From contig NZ_CP029254.1 in NCBI RefSeq assembly GCF_003122365.1, positions 5,295,501 through 5,359,500 on the forward strand: a stretch of DNA of 64,000 bases, written 5' to 3'. Made by a program: the position numbers and the translations under genes. This document shows, one piece after another, positions 33,901 through 41,418 of this stretch. Under the pieces are notes generated by a model, which had not been told where the DNA came from, made no database searches, and worked only from the letters and a program-made list of their open reading frames with translations. The first letter of the stretch is position 1. Each line of letters starts with the position of its first letter. Source of the DNA: Streptomyces spongiicola (GTDB lineage: Bacteria; Actinomycetota; Actinomycetes; Streptomycetales; Streptomycetaceae).

Positions 33901-34436
33901 GCGCCGGGGAGCCCGCCGCGTCCACCCCGGAGACCACCCTCCAGGTCCGTCTGCCCCACCCCGCACCGGAGCCCGACGCCCATGAGCGCGACGGGACGGG
34001 GGCCGCACCCGGCAGAAGGCACGGAGCGAGCGGCCCAGACTCCGCCACCGACCCGGCCACCGACCCCGCCACCGCCCTCGCCATCGACCCCGCCGCCGAC
34101 CCCGCCCCAGACCAGGGCGGCGCGGCCGCGGACGGCCACCGCACCCCGGAGGCCGAGGCCGCCGCGGAGCCCGGCGACGCCGAGGAGATCGTCACCGACA
34201 AGGGTCTGCCCAAGCGGACGCCCAGGGTCGTCGCACCGCTCGGCGCGCCCAAGGAGCGCCGCAGGTCCGTCGACGCCGAGGAACTCCGCCGGCGCCTCGG
34301 CGGATTCCACCAGGGTGCCAAGGAGGGTCGCCGCGACGTGGAGGCGGAGTTCGCCGAACCTGCCCGGCCACACGGCGCGGAACAGACGTCACAGAGCGAG
34401 GAATCGGGGGACACCGTCGAGGAGGCACGCAGTTGA
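30927..34436 (+). CDS. cvnA: Conservon membrane sensor, histidine-kinase-like (CvnA)
   Basis: 1169 residues. A disordered N-terminus precedes TM1 (about residues 78-102, RLVAGVAAITLTVAAAGAPA). A ~300-residue extracellular helical domain of the nitrate/sensing type follows, then TM2 (about residues 402-425, LRIALLGGCLLVAIGVSAAV), a HAMP-like linker and a long coiled coil. The ATPase domain has LVAELLENAASFSPP (N box), DEGIGMAPDRL (G1) and GEGLGLQVAGLLA (G2). The histidine region (MRRHSENLLVLAGAEHGHSHPG) is that of CvnA proteins. About 420 residues after the ATPase are disordered, including S/G/T/A repeats and a His-Gly-rich repeat tract (about residues 931-992). The start has only a poor ribosome binding site. 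The TGA overlaps the next start (TTGA). Confidence 0.93.
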   Translation: MRAPVQKKRPRGKGSTDGTASSGPAAPQVPSSPAIPSATSDGRAAAVPPAYTGPSAEARAASDPALLPGGRPVRVRRRLVAGVAAITLTVAAAGAPAILLASDDLTESQRLVTLAELNRQAVTLAHSLADERDEVTAYIAAGREDQQGDKKDRREISGNRSARVDRQIDEIRGNVPADHADLRRGLGTVNSVRRAALTGEGAAIEAYKAYTDIIEGLHALAGELAETTPARAAEATRAPAALGLAVEQASATRGLLLAALSVPGQTSDGPSYDPITGLPVENEDDARTEAARDVLSAAAQQARVRELAALADFDQVAGTEARGRLTGTVTGPDVKTAEAYLTRLTDQPELSEKDRASNREKLEASLSARIEQMRGVESALASAQVERLEQLRDDDVTALELRIALLGGCLLVAIGVSAAVARTLTRPLAVLRIGAARLAGAPEGEEPIRFTGRNDEFAQVVRSLNILHGKLVDLAARSRHLDTESGEPDSSRQEFTAQRAELQERTAEVTEQLAKLRRTVGHTFVNLALRTLGLVERQLGVIEGLEEREQDPDRLATLFKLDHMATVMRRHSENLLVLAGAEHGHSHPGPVPLVDVMRAAVSEIERYERVTIQSLPPHAHIAGFAADDLSHLVAELLENAASFSPPDAQVQLSGWLLESGEIMLSVQDEGIGMAPDRLEEVNTRLASTERADDLDPAENGEGLGLQVAGLLARRHGVRVQLREQKGGGIAAVVVLPQGLLPEGPATASRQTVPVPGAGPAVSLPGSVAEANSNALPGRRVPVGDPLVAAAEQAVQDAGVDGAGTGSAVPGPRTPSEPASGAASGTVSGAVSGAVTGTSSGAVSGAASGTGTEHGATTSGAGSFAPGPAVGQTGGDAGAAPGSSPFGPEASPGRSPFAPEPSNAPAAFVTEAEQPHSPDGEPVPGSGYGRDGEHGRGEQGHGGEQGHGGEQSHGGDHGHGGEYGLDGGQGRGADHGHGADHGHGADHGHGGEGAGEPAASTPETTLQVRLPHPAPEPDAHERDGTGAAPGRRHGASGPDSATDPATDPATALAIDPAADPAPDQGGAAADGHRTPEAEAAAEPGDAEEIVTDKGLPKRTPRVVAPLGAPKERRRSVDAEELRRRLGGFHQGAKEGRRDVEAEFAEPARPHGAEQTSQSEESGDTVEEARS

Positions 34437-34915
34437 CCGCGACAGGAACCTTCGGGCTGAGCAGCGAAGCCCGTAACCTTCACTGGTTGTTGGGCAACCT
34501 CGTCGAGGAGGTACCGGGAGTGCACTCCGTCGCCGTCGTCTCGTCCGACGGACTGCTTCTGCTCTCCTCCGACCCGGCGCACAACGCCGCGTCCAGCGCG
34601 TCACCCCGCCAGGACGGCCCGCGTGGTTCCAGCGCAGACCTCGCCACCGTCGTCTCCGGCATCGGCAGCCTGACCATCGGCGCGGCCAAGCTGATGGACG
34701 GCGGCGGCGTCAAGCAGACCATGGTCGCGATGGAGGAGGGCAGCCTCTTCGTGATGTCGATCAGCGACGGCTCGCTGCTCGGCGTGCACGCCACCGCGGA
34801 CTGCGACATGACCGTCGTCGCCTACCACATGGCGCTCTTCGTGGGTCGCGCCGGACACGTACTCACCCCCGAAGTCCGCAGTGAACTGCGCAAGTCGTTG
34901 GAGAGTGCCAAGTGA
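34433..34915 (+). CDS. cvnB: Conservon roadblock/LC7 protein (CvnB)
   Basis: 160 residues from TTG 34433, preceded by GAGGAGG (spacing about 8) and overlapping the cvnA stop by 4 bases. Roadblock/LC7 fold: LHWLLGNLVEEVPGVHSVAV, SSDGLLLLSSD, a central helix LATVVSGIGSLTIGAAKLMD and the strands MEEGSLFVMSISDGSLLGVH. In conservons CvnB bridges the membrane kinase-like protein and the CvnD GTPase, comparable to eukaryotic G-protein assemblies. Cytoplasmic. Confidence 0.95.
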   Translation: MTATGTFGLSSEARNLHWLLGNLVEEVPGVHSVAVVSSDGLLLLSSDPAHNAASSASPRQDGPRGSSADLATVVSGIGSLTIGAAKLMDGGGVKQTMVAMEEGSLFVMSISDGSLLGVHATADCDMTVVAYHMALFVGRAGHVLTPEVRSELRKSLESAK

Positions 34916-35322
34916 CCGCCGCCCAGCCCGCCCCCCGGCTCCCGGTACGGGGGGACGGAAAACGTCCCGCCCGCGTCCGCCCCTACTCGCTCACCGGAGG
35001 CCGCACCCGCTTCGGCCATGTCCTCCTGGTCGAGACGTTCGTCGCGGCCCTGGAGGCGGGCGACGACCGGAAGGAGCTGACGAACGGCAACCTCACGTCC
35101 CGGGTGATGCCCGAGATGCGGGCCATCGTCGAACTCTGCCGCCGGATGCGGACGGTCGCCGAGATCTCCGCGCTGCTGAAGATGCCCCTGGGCGTGGTCC
35201 GGGTGCTGATCAGCGACCTCGCGGACCAAGGAATGATACGTGTGTACGGCACCGGGCACGGCGACGGCCGCCCCGACCGCGCGCTGCTCGAAAGGGTGCT
35301 GAGTGGACTCCGTCGTCTCTGA
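34912..35322 (+). CDS. cvnC: Conservon DUF742 protein (CvnC)
   Basis: 136 residues from GTG 34912, overlapping the cvnB stop (GTGA). It has the DUF742 layout: an RVRPYSLTGGRTR opening box, then a winged-helix-like domain (MRAIVELCRRMRTVAEISAL, MPLGVVRVLISDLADQGMIR). The last 20 bases overlap cvnD. The role within conservons is unknown; it is thought to join the CvnB-CvnD complex. Confidence 0.95.
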   Translation: MTAAQPAPRLPVRGDGKRPARVRPYSLTGGRTRFGHVLLVETFVAALEAGDDRKELTNGNLTSRVMPEMRAIVELCRRMRTVAEISALLKMPLGVVRVLISDLADQGMIRVYGTGHGDGRPDRALLERVLSGLRRL

Positions 35323-35926
35323 CCTCGCCACCGCCGCGGAGGACGAGAACATACAGCCCTGGCAGAACGACCACACCCGTGCACCGATCGCCACCAAGAT
35401 CGTCGTCGCGGGCGGTTTCGGCGTGGGCAAGACGACCTTCGTCGGGTCGGTCTCCGAGATCACGCCGTTGCAGACCGAGGCGCTGATGACGCAGGCGAGC
35501 GAGGAGACCGACGATCTCACCGCCACGCCGGAGAAGCAGACCACGACCGTCGCGATGGACTTCGGACGGATCACCCTCGACGACGATCTCGTGCTGTACC
35601 TCTTCGGCACCCCGGGCCAGCAGCGGTTCTGGTTCATGTGGGACGACCTGGTGCGGGGCGCGATCGGCGCGATCGTGATGGCCGACACCCGGCGGCTGAA
35701 GGACTGCTTCCCGGCGCTGGACTACTTCGAGAGCTGCGGCATCCCCTACGTCGTCGCCGTCAACCACTTCGAGGGAACCCCGTCCTACGAGGCCGACGAC
35801 GTGCGGGAGGCCCTGACCGTACCCGCGCACGTCCCAGTGGTGATCATGGACGCGCGCCGGCGGACCACGGTGGTCGAGTCACTGCTCACGCTCGTGGGCC
35901 ACGCGCTCGACGTCACTCCCGAATAG
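35303..35926 (+). CDS. cvnD: Conservon Ras-like GTPase (CvnD)
   Basis: 207 residues from GTG 35303, inside the 3' end of cvnC (20-base overlap in another frame). P-loop is GGFGVGKTTFVG; switch II is LYLFGTPGQQRFWFMWDDL, with the Q-Q-R that replaces the usual catalytic glutamine arrangement in the MglA/CvnD class. The NKxD-like box is VAVNHFEG, where His replaces Lys. A cytoplasmic GTP-dependent switch, last of the four conservon proteins. Confidence 0.95.
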   Translation: MDSVVSDLATAAEDENIQPWQNDHTRAPIATKIVVAGGFGVGKTTFVGSVSEITPLQTEALMTQASEETDDLTATPEKQTTTVAMDFGRITLDDDLVLYLFGTPGQQRFWFMWDDLVRGAIGAIVMADTRRLKDCFPALDYFESCGIPYVVAVNHFEGTPSYEADDVREALTVPAHVPVVIMDARRRTTVVESLLTLVGHALDVTPE

Positions 35927-35988
35927 CCTCCCGCCGCCCCCCACATCCCGTACGTCTCCATCCCCGTACATCCAGAAAGAGACGAGTC

Positions 35989-37230
35989 ATGCGGAAGATC
36001 CTGATAGTCGGCGCCGGTCAGTCCGGTCTTCAGCTCGCCCTCGGCCTCCAGGCGCAGGGCTACGCGGTCACTCTGATGTCCAACCGCACGGCGGAGGAGA
36101 TCCGGTCCGGCCGGGTCATGTCCACCCAGTGCATGTTCCACACCGCGCTCCAGCACGAGCGCGATCTCCAGATCAACTTCTGGGAGTCGCAGGCCCCGAA
36201 GATCCAGGGACTCGGCGTCTCCGTGGCCGGTCCTGACTCGCAGCGGGCCGTCGACTGGCTCGGACGGCTCGACGGCTACGCCCAGTCGATCGACCAGCGG
36301 CTGAAGATGGCCGGCTGGATGGAGACCTTCGCACAGCGCGGCGGCCAGCTCGTCATACACGGCGCGGCCGTCTCCGACCTCGACTACTTCGCCCGCGCCT
36401 ACGACCTGGTGCTGGTGTCGGCGGGCAAGGGCGAACTCGTGTCGATGTTCGGCCGCGACGCCTCCCGTTCCCCGTACAGCGAGCCCCAGCGCGCCCTCGC
36501 GGTCGCCTACGTCCACGGCCTCGGCCCGCGTCCCGAGCACCCCGATCTGGACGCGGTCCGCTGCAACCTGGTCCCGGGGGTCGGCGAGCTGTTCGTCATG
36601 CCCACGCTGACCCTTTCGGGGCGGGCGGACATCCTGTTCTGGGAGGGCGTTCCGGGCGGCCCGCTCGATGTCTTCCAGGGGCTGAAGGACCCCGCCGAGC
36701 ACCTCTCCCTCACGCTGGACCTGATGAGGAAGTTCACGCCGTGGGAGCACGCCCGCACGGCCGAGGTCGAACTGACCGACGCGGGCGCCACCCTGTCCGG
36801 CCGTTACGCCCCGACCGTGCGCAACCCGGTCGGCCGGCTGCCCGGCGGCGGCCTGGTGCTCGGCGTCGGGGACGTCGTCGTGGCGAACGACCCGGTCACC
36901 GGGCAGGGCTCCAACTTCGCCTCGAAGTGCGCCGCCGCCTACCTGGCATCGATCGTGGAACACGGCGACCGGCCCTTCGACGAGCACTGGATGCGGGCGA
37001 CGTTCGACCGCTACTGGGAGATGGCGCAGCACGTCACCAAGTGGACCAACGCGATGCTGGGCGTCCCGCCCGAGCACGTGCTCGGCCTGATCGGCGCGGC
37101 GGGCCGGCTCCAGCCGGTCGCCGACCGCTTCGCGAACGGCTTCAACGACCCTTCGGACTTCGAGAACTTCTTCTTCGACCCCGAGAAGACGGCCGCCTAC
37201 CTGGCCTCGGTCGGCGGCACGGCGGCCTGA
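35989..37230 (+). CDS. FAD-dependent styrene/indole monooxygenase-like oxygenase
   Basis: 413 residues. The N-terminal Rossmann box is ILIVGAGQSGLQLALGLQ, then VTLMSNRTAEEIRSGRVMST, characteristic of the StyA group (two-component flavoprotein epoxidases). A second FAD contact region is VLGVGDVVVANDPVTGQGSN. Enzymes of this group oxidise a small aromatic or olefin using FADH2 from a separate reductase; no reductase gene is adjacent. It starts 62 bases after cvnD with AGAAAGAG upstream, so it may be the fifth gene of the conservon operon, where other conservons carry a cytochrome P450. The substrate is unknown. Confidence 0.88.
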   Translation: MRKILIVGAGQSGLQLALGLQAQGYAVTLMSNRTAEEIRSGRVMSTQCMFHTALQHERDLQINFWESQAPKIQGLGVSVAGPDSQRAVDWLGRLDGYAQSIDQRLKMAGWMETFAQRGGQLVIHGAAVSDLDYFARAYDLVLVSAGKGELVSMFGRDASRSPYSEPQRALAVAYVHGLGPRPEHPDLDAVRCNLVPGVGELFVMPTLTLSGRADILFWEGVPGGPLDVFQGLKDPAEHLSLTLDLMRKFTPWEHARTAEVELTDAGATLSGRYAPTVRNPVGRLPGGGLVLGVGDVVVANDPVTGQGSNFASKCAAAYLASIVEHGDRPFDEHWMRATFDRYWEMAQHVTKWTNAMLGVPPEHVLGLIGAAGRLQPVADRFANGFNDPSDFENFFFDPEKTAAYLASVGGTAA

Positions 37231-37253
37231 GGCCGACGGCTGACGTGACGGTC

Positions 37254-37287
37254 CCGCCCCGGCCTGCGAGGTGCGGGGCCGGGGCGG
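37254..37287 (+). terminator. Terminator after the conservon-monooxygenase operon
   Basis: Perfect 11-bp arms CCGCCCCGGCC (37254-37264) and GGCCGGGGCGG (37277-37287) with a 12-base loop, 24 bases after the monooxygenase stop. Confidence 0.7.
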
Positions 37288-37652
37288 AGTCTCCTCCCCG
37301 GGCGCCTCACGGATCGCACTGCACCGCCGGCCCACGGCGGCATCCGCGCGGCCTCCCGCCCCCGCTGCCGGCCGCCGGGGACCGCGTCCGGCTCGCCGCG
37401 CGGGCCTCGCACCGGGCAGGGCGCCGTGCGGGACGCCGTGCCGAATCGGACGCCGCGTGGAGCGGGTAGAGCGGGTAGAGCCGGTGCCGTACGCCGTGGA
37501 CACCGAACGCTGCCTCCGTGGACACTGCCGGTGCTCGGTGCTCGGTGCCCGAGCCGCTCGCCTGTCCCGTACGTCCCGTGTGTCCCATACGTCCCCGCAT
37601 GGCCGCGCACGGCCTCCGTACGCCCCCGTACGGCGCCGCGCTCGCCGTCGAG
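37288..37652. other. Spacer without a recognised gene
   Basis: No gene seen. It contains short microrepeats (GAGCGGGTA twice near 37460; GTCCCGTACGTCCCGTGTGTCCC-like 10-mers near 37570). It lies downstream of both the monooxygenase (plus) and the 91-aa gene (minus). Confidence 0.4.
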
Positions 37653-37928
37653 CTATCGGGCCCGCTTCGGCTTCGACCAGGGCCAGTCGAGCCTGCGGCG
37701 CTCCCGCCCCTCCGGGGCGTACTCGTACCTCCAGCCGCGCGGCAGCCCGAGCCGCCTGGTGTGCCCGGCGACGACCCGCCGGTAGGCGTACACGGTGTTC
37801 GGCCCGCCGTCCTCGGCCGGCACCGGCACCTCGTACCAGGGGGGAGGGTTGCCGGTGGGGCCGACCAGGACGGGCAGCACCCGTCCGTCGAGCGGGCCTC
37901 CGACGAAGGGGGTGTTCTCGCTTCTCAC
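37653..37928 (-). CDS. Conserved hypothetical protein, 91 aa
   Basis: 91 residues from GTG 37928, starting VRSENTPFVGGPLDGRVLPV. It has an aromatic-rich centre (PPPWYEVPVP, TVYAYRRV) and ends WRYEYAPEGRERRRLDWPWS. It is soluble and basic at the C-terminus. I recognise the VGGPLDGRVLPVLVG type from other streptomycete small proteins but know no function. A GAGACT element lies about 6 bases before the GTG, suggesting a leaderless transcript; longer readings upstream are Arg/Thr shadow sequence. Confidence 0.72.
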   Translation of the reverse strand: MRSENTPFVGGPLDGRVLPVLVGPTGNPPPWYEVPVPAEDGGPNTVYAYRRVVAGHTRRLGLPRGWRYEYAPEGRERRRLDWPWSKPKRAR

Positions 37929-38075
37929 CCGTCCAGTCTCGCTCAGCGCCGCCGTCCCGTCCCTTCCGGGGCGGTGGCGCTGCCGTGCGGATCGGGGCCG
38001 TGCCGTGCGACCCGGGCGCTGCCGTGCGATCCGGGCGGTGCCGGTGCACCCGCACCCGTGCACTTCCGGGGCGGA

Positions 38076-38831
38076 CTACCCGGCGAACCCGTCCCGGAGC
38101 AGGTGGCCCGCGTCGTCCGTCAGGGGCAGTACCTGACGGGCGAGCGTGCCCACCGGACCGGCCGGGGTCTCCAGCGCGAGCAGCTCCCGGACGACGTGCG
38201 CGGTCTCCTCGTCGGTGGCCGCCGTCGCCGTGAGCAGGGCGACGAGATGGCCGATCAGCCAGTCGCGGAGTTCTCCGGGGGACGGGTGCTTGTCCTCGTC
38301 CAGCCAGATCAGCGAGGCCGCCTCCACCGCGGCGATCCAGGTGCGGACCATCAGGCGTAGGCGCAGGCGCGGGCCCGACCCCGGGACGCCGAGGTGCACC
38401 AGGATCTGCTCGGCGGCCGCCCGTCGCACCTCGTCCACGATCGCGCTGGTACGGGACGTCTCGGCGACGCTGCCCCCGCGCATCAGCGCGCTGAACCCGG
38501 CGTCGTGCTTGTCGACGAAGTCGAGGTAGCGGTCCAGCACCCGGCCCAGCCGTTCGCTCGGCGGACCGGTGGGCGGTTCGGTGAAGCACAGTACGAGTGC
38601 GTCGGCGGAGCTGCGCAGCGCGGCCTCGTACAACTGCTGCTTGCCGCCGGGGAAGTACCGGTAGACGAGCGGCCGGGACACCCCGGCGGTCTCGGCCACG
38701 TCGTCGAGTGACACGTCCTCCGGCGCCCGGTGTGCGAACAGCGTGAGGGCGGCACGGAGGAGCTGGCCGCGCCGCTCCTCCACGCTGAGGCGCCGGTACG
38801 CGCGCTGCGTCTCGGGGGCACTGGAGGTCAT
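38076..38831 (-). CDS. TetR-family transcriptional regulator
   Basis: 251 residues. The N-terminal HTH reads RRGQLLRAALTLFAHRAPED, VSLDDVAETAGVSRPLVYRY and FPGGKQQLYEAAL, the full TetR signature at about residues 19-66. The C-terminal ligand domain has aromatic and aliphatic residues (LRLRLMVRTWIAAVEAASLIWLDED). ATG 38831. It lies 220 bases downstream of, and on the same strand as, the AurF-like gene and may control the divergent diiron genes, whose shared upstream region contains direct repeats. Ligand unknown. Confidence 0.92.
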   Translation of the reverse strand: MTSSAPETQRAYRRLSVEERRGQLLRAALTLFAHRAPEDVSLDDVAETAGVSRPLVYRYFPGGKQQLYEAALRSSADALVLCFTEPPTGPPSERLGRVLDRYLDFVDKHDAGFSALMRGGSVAETSRTSAIVDEVRRAAAEQILVHLGVPGSGPRLRLRLMVRTWIAAVEAASLIWLDEDKHPSPGELRDWLIGHLVALLTATAATDEETAHVVRELLALETPAGPVGTLARQVLPLTDDAGHLLRDGFAG

Positions 38832-39051
38832 ACCGGCAGCCTAACGGCCGCCTTCCGGCGCGGGGACCCGTCTCCGGCGGCTACCGGGGAACGCCGGATC
38901 GGGGAATGCCGGATCGGGGAACAGCGGCATGGATCCCACGACCGAGGCGCCATCAACGCACGCCGCCCGCCTCCCGGGCCGGGAGCCGCCCCGTCCTGCG
39001 CCGCCCGCCACCCCGGCGCACTCAGGCGTACTCAGGCGCACCCCGGCGCAC
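38832..39051. repeat. Short tandem repeats between tetR and the AurF-like gene
   Basis: GCCGGATCGGGGAA-type units repeat near 38890-38925, and CGCACTCAGGCG / GTACTCAGGCG units repeat near 39018-39057, the last reaching into the stop codon of the AurF-like gene. Confidence 0.65.
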
Positions 39052-39987
39052 TCAGGCGAGGAGCCCCGAACTCCGCCACAGCCGGCGGCCCGGGCCCCTC
39101 AGGACGCCGATGTCGTCGAGGAAGTCCGTCAGGCGTCCGGCTCCCGACCGCATCACCTCGCGGCGGTGCCCGCTCGCCTTCACCTGGGCGACGGCCTCGC
39201 GCCGGTCCAGGCCGACGCTGCCGTAGACCTCGGGGTTGACGAAGCAGACGGAGAACACCCGGGCGGCCTCGCCGCAGCTGAGCCGGGTGAGTTCCCGCTC
39301 CCAGCGCGGTGCGGTCACCATCTGGCGGCGCAGCTCCTCGCGCGCGTACCGGACGTGCCGCGCCTCCTCCGCCACGTGGATCCGTGTCACACCGCGGATC
39401 AGGGTCTGCACGCGTTCGTCGGGGAAGGCCAGGCGCTGCATCCAGTCGAGGATCTCCTCGCCGAGGAGCGTGGCGGCGAAGGAGCCCGGGGTCGTGGAGA
39501 CGGTCTTCAGTACGCGGGCGAGGTTGTGGTAGAGGCGCGGTACCGGGTAGACGGGGGTGCCGCCCTTCCTGATCATCCTGGCGAACATCATCGAGTGCCG
39601 GCACTCGTCCGCTATCTCGGTGAGGGCGTAGCGCACGTGATCGCTGGTCACGGGTTTGTCGTAGATGTGCCGCACCAGCAGCTGCATCAGGATGACCTCG
39701 AACCAGATGCCGAGGGAGGCGAGGGAGGCGGCCTCGTGCCGGGCCAGCTCCATCCGCTGTTCCTCGGACATCCGCCGCCACAGCGGGGTGTCGTAGAGGG
39801 ACACCAGTTCCGGTGGCCAGAACCACTTGCCCTCCTCGAACGGGGCGTCCCAGTCGAGTTCCCTGTCGGGGTCGAAGGAGTGCCTGGCCGAGGACTCGAG
39901 CAGTCGCGCGGCGACCTGTTCGCGGTCCCGCAGGGGCCCGAGGGCGTCGCGGATCGGCGTGAGATCGCGTTCGGTCACGGTCGTCAT
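39052..39987 (-). CDS. AurF-like diiron oxygenase
   Basis: 311 residues from ATG 39987. The helical-bundle ligands of the p-aminobenzoate N-oxygenase (AurF) family are visible: LTEIADECRHSMMFARMI (E-x2-H), then ATLLGEEILDWMQRL and IHVAEEARHVRYAREEL (E-E-A-R-H). AurF oxidises an arylamine to a nitro group with a di-iron centre; many actinobacterial homologues have unknown substrates. The start is chosen at MTTVTERDL because upstream residues are lower-quality and an AAGT-rich promoter lies there. It is divergent from a second diiron-type gene at 40117, with 129 bases between. Confidence 0.82.
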   Translation of the reverse strand: MTTVTERDLTPIRDALGPLRDREQVAARLLESSARHSFDPDRELDWDAPFEEGKWFWPPELVSLYDTPLWRRMSEEQRMELARHEAASLASLGIWFEVILMQLLVRHIYDKPVTSDHVRYALTEIADECRHSMMFARMIRKGGTPVYPVPRLYHNLARVLKTVSTTPGSFAATLLGEEILDWMQRLAFPDERVQTLIRGVTRIHVAEEARHVRYAREELRRQMVTAPRWERELTRLSCGEAARVFSVCFVNPEVYGSVGLDRREAVAQVKASGHRREVMRSGAGRLTDFLDDIGVLRGPGRRLWRSSGLLA

Positions 39988-40001
39988 GCGACTTATGAGA
40001 C

Positions 40002-40037
40002 TGTGCGTCAGCAAGACCGTCAATCCCTTGTGCGTCA
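40002..40037. promoter_or_regulatory. Direct repeats TGTGCGTCA in the shared diiron-gene promoter region
   Basis: TGTGCGTCA occurs at 40002-40010 and 40029-40037, 27 bases apart (about 2.5 helical turns), in the AT-richer region between the divergent diiron genes. Candidate regulator site; the neighbouring TetR is the obvious candidate. Inference only. Confidence 0.4.
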
Positions 40038-40116
40038 CTTGTTGACTGCGCGTCTACCAGCGTGTGAGCCTGCCAGCAGACCGTCAGTTCGTCAGTGCGA
40101 GGCGAGGGAGCCTTTC

Positions 40117-41265
40117 GTGTCGACGTATGACCGCTACACCAGCCCGCCCCAGGAACCCGTCTGGTCCGTACCGGCAGCCGGCCACGCCCGCTTCAGCTGG
40201 GAGTACGACGACGGTCGCGACCGCCTGCTCGCCCTCTACCAGAAGGGCAAGGACAAGCAGTGGGACGGCGCCAGGCGCATCGACTGGGATCTCGAGGTCG
40301 ACCCGTACGACCCTCTCGGCACCCCCGACGAGGCCCTCAGCCTCTACGGGACCCGCCACTGGGCGAAGATGACCGAGAAGGACAAGGGGGAGCTGCGCCG
40401 GCACTACTCCTCCTGGCAGTTCAGCCAGTTCCTGCACGGGGAACAGGGCGCGATGGTCTGCGCGGCGCGGATCGTCGAGTCCGTCCCCGACCTCGACGCG
40501 AAGTTCTACTCCGCCACCCAGACCATGGACGAGGCGCGGCACGCGGAGGTCTACGGCCGCTTCCTGCACGAGAAGATCGGGATGCTCTACCCGATCAACG
40601 ACAACCTCCAGGGCCTGCTCGGCGACACCCTCCGCGACTCCCGCTGGGACATGCCGTACCTCGGCATGCAGGTGCTCATCGAGGGCCTGGCGCTCGCCGC
40701 GTTCGGCATGATCCGCGACACCACCGACAAGCCGCTGCCGAAGCAGATCCTCGCCTATGTCATGCAGGACGAGGCCCGGCACGTCGCCTTCGGGCGCATG
40801 GCGCTCCGCGACTACTACCGGCAGCTCACGGACGCCGAACTGCGCGAGCGCGAGGAGTTCGTCATCGAGGGCTGCTACCTCATGCGGGACCGGATCCGCG
40901 GTCTCGAAGTCCTGGAGGACTTCGGCATCCCGCCCAGGGAGGCCGAGGAGTACACCGAGCAGTCCGAGTTCCTGCACCTCTTCCGCAAGCTGCTCTTCAG
41001 CCGGATCGTGCCCTGTGTCAAGGACATCGGGCTCTGGGGCGAACGGCTCCAGAAGGCCTACGTCGACATGGGCGTCTTCGAACTCGGCGACTCCAACCTC
41101 GACCTGCTGATGACCCAGGACGAGGAACTCGCCGAGCACCTGGACCGGGAGCGCTTCGCGGCCGAGGAGGCGGCACGGGTGGCCGAGGTGGCGGAGGCGA
41201 TCGCGGACGGGAGCGAGGGCGGGAGCGGGGACGGGGGCGCGGACCCGGCCGCGGACGGGGCGTGA
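40117..41265 (+). CDS. Ferritin-like (R2/diiron-type) protein
   Basis: 382 residues from GTG 40117, with GAGGGAG upstream. Two E-A-R-H boxes, TQTMDEARHAEVYGRFL and AYVMQDEARHVAFGRMALRD, plus ARIVESVPDLDAKFY and LIEGLALAAFGMIRD, give the carboxylate-histidine set of a ferritin-like di-iron site. The protein is longer than ferritins and resembles the R2-like oxidases. The C-terminal ~35 residues (after DRERFAAEEAARVAEVAEAI) are a Gly/Asp/Ala tail encoded by repeated GCGGACGGGG. An oxidase or oxygenase of unknown substrate, probably cooperating with the divergent AurF-like protein. Confidence 0.82.
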   Translation: MSTYDRYTSPPQEPVWSVPAAGHARFSWEYDDGRDRLLALYQKGKDKQWDGARRIDWDLEVDPYDPLGTPDEALSLYGTRHWAKMTEKDKGELRRHYSSWQFSQFLHGEQGAMVCAARIVESVPDLDAKFYSATQTMDEARHAEVYGRFLHEKIGMLYPINDNLQGLLGDTLRDSRWDMPYLGMQVLIEGLALAAFGMIRDTTDKPLPKQILAYVMQDEARHVAFGRMALRDYYRQLTDAELREREEFVIEGCYLMRDRIRGLEVLEDFGIPPREAEEYTEQSEFLHLFRKLLFSRIVPCVKDIGLWGERLQKAYVDMGVFELGDSNLDLLMTQDEELAEHLDRERFAAEEAARVAEVAEAIADGSEGGSGDGGADPAADGA

Positions 41266-41284
41266 ACGCGGACGGGGCATGAAC
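41251..41284. repeat. 17-bp tandem duplication that includes the stop codon
   Basis: GCGGACGGGGCGTGAAC (41251-41267) is followed directly by GCGGACGGGGCATGAAC (41268-41284). The TGA of the ferritin-like gene lies inside the first copy, and the second copy carries its own TGA. Confidence 0.9.
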
Positions 41285-41375
41285 GGGGGCGGGGCCGGAC
41301 CGGCCTGACGTGCGCCGGGCGCCGCCCAGCGAGCGATGTCACTCGTTCGGAGAAAGCCCGCAGGTTGTCGCTGGG

Positions 41376-41381
41376 TACGCT
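41376..41381 (+). promoter_or_regulatory. Candidate -10 (TACGCT) for the Uma2-family gene
   Basis: TACGCT lies 38 bases before the chosen ATG at 41419. It gives a short leader with the ribosome binding site GGGAGCG. Confidence 0.4.
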
Positions 41382-41418
41382 GGTCTCACCAGGCAGCCTC
41401 TGTCGCATGGGAGCGATC

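Noticed and set aside
30921..34373. Minus-strand open frame of about 1150 codons opposite cvnA
   Set aside because: Antisense shadow; the plus strand encodes a clear conservon sensor with kinase-type ATPase motifs.
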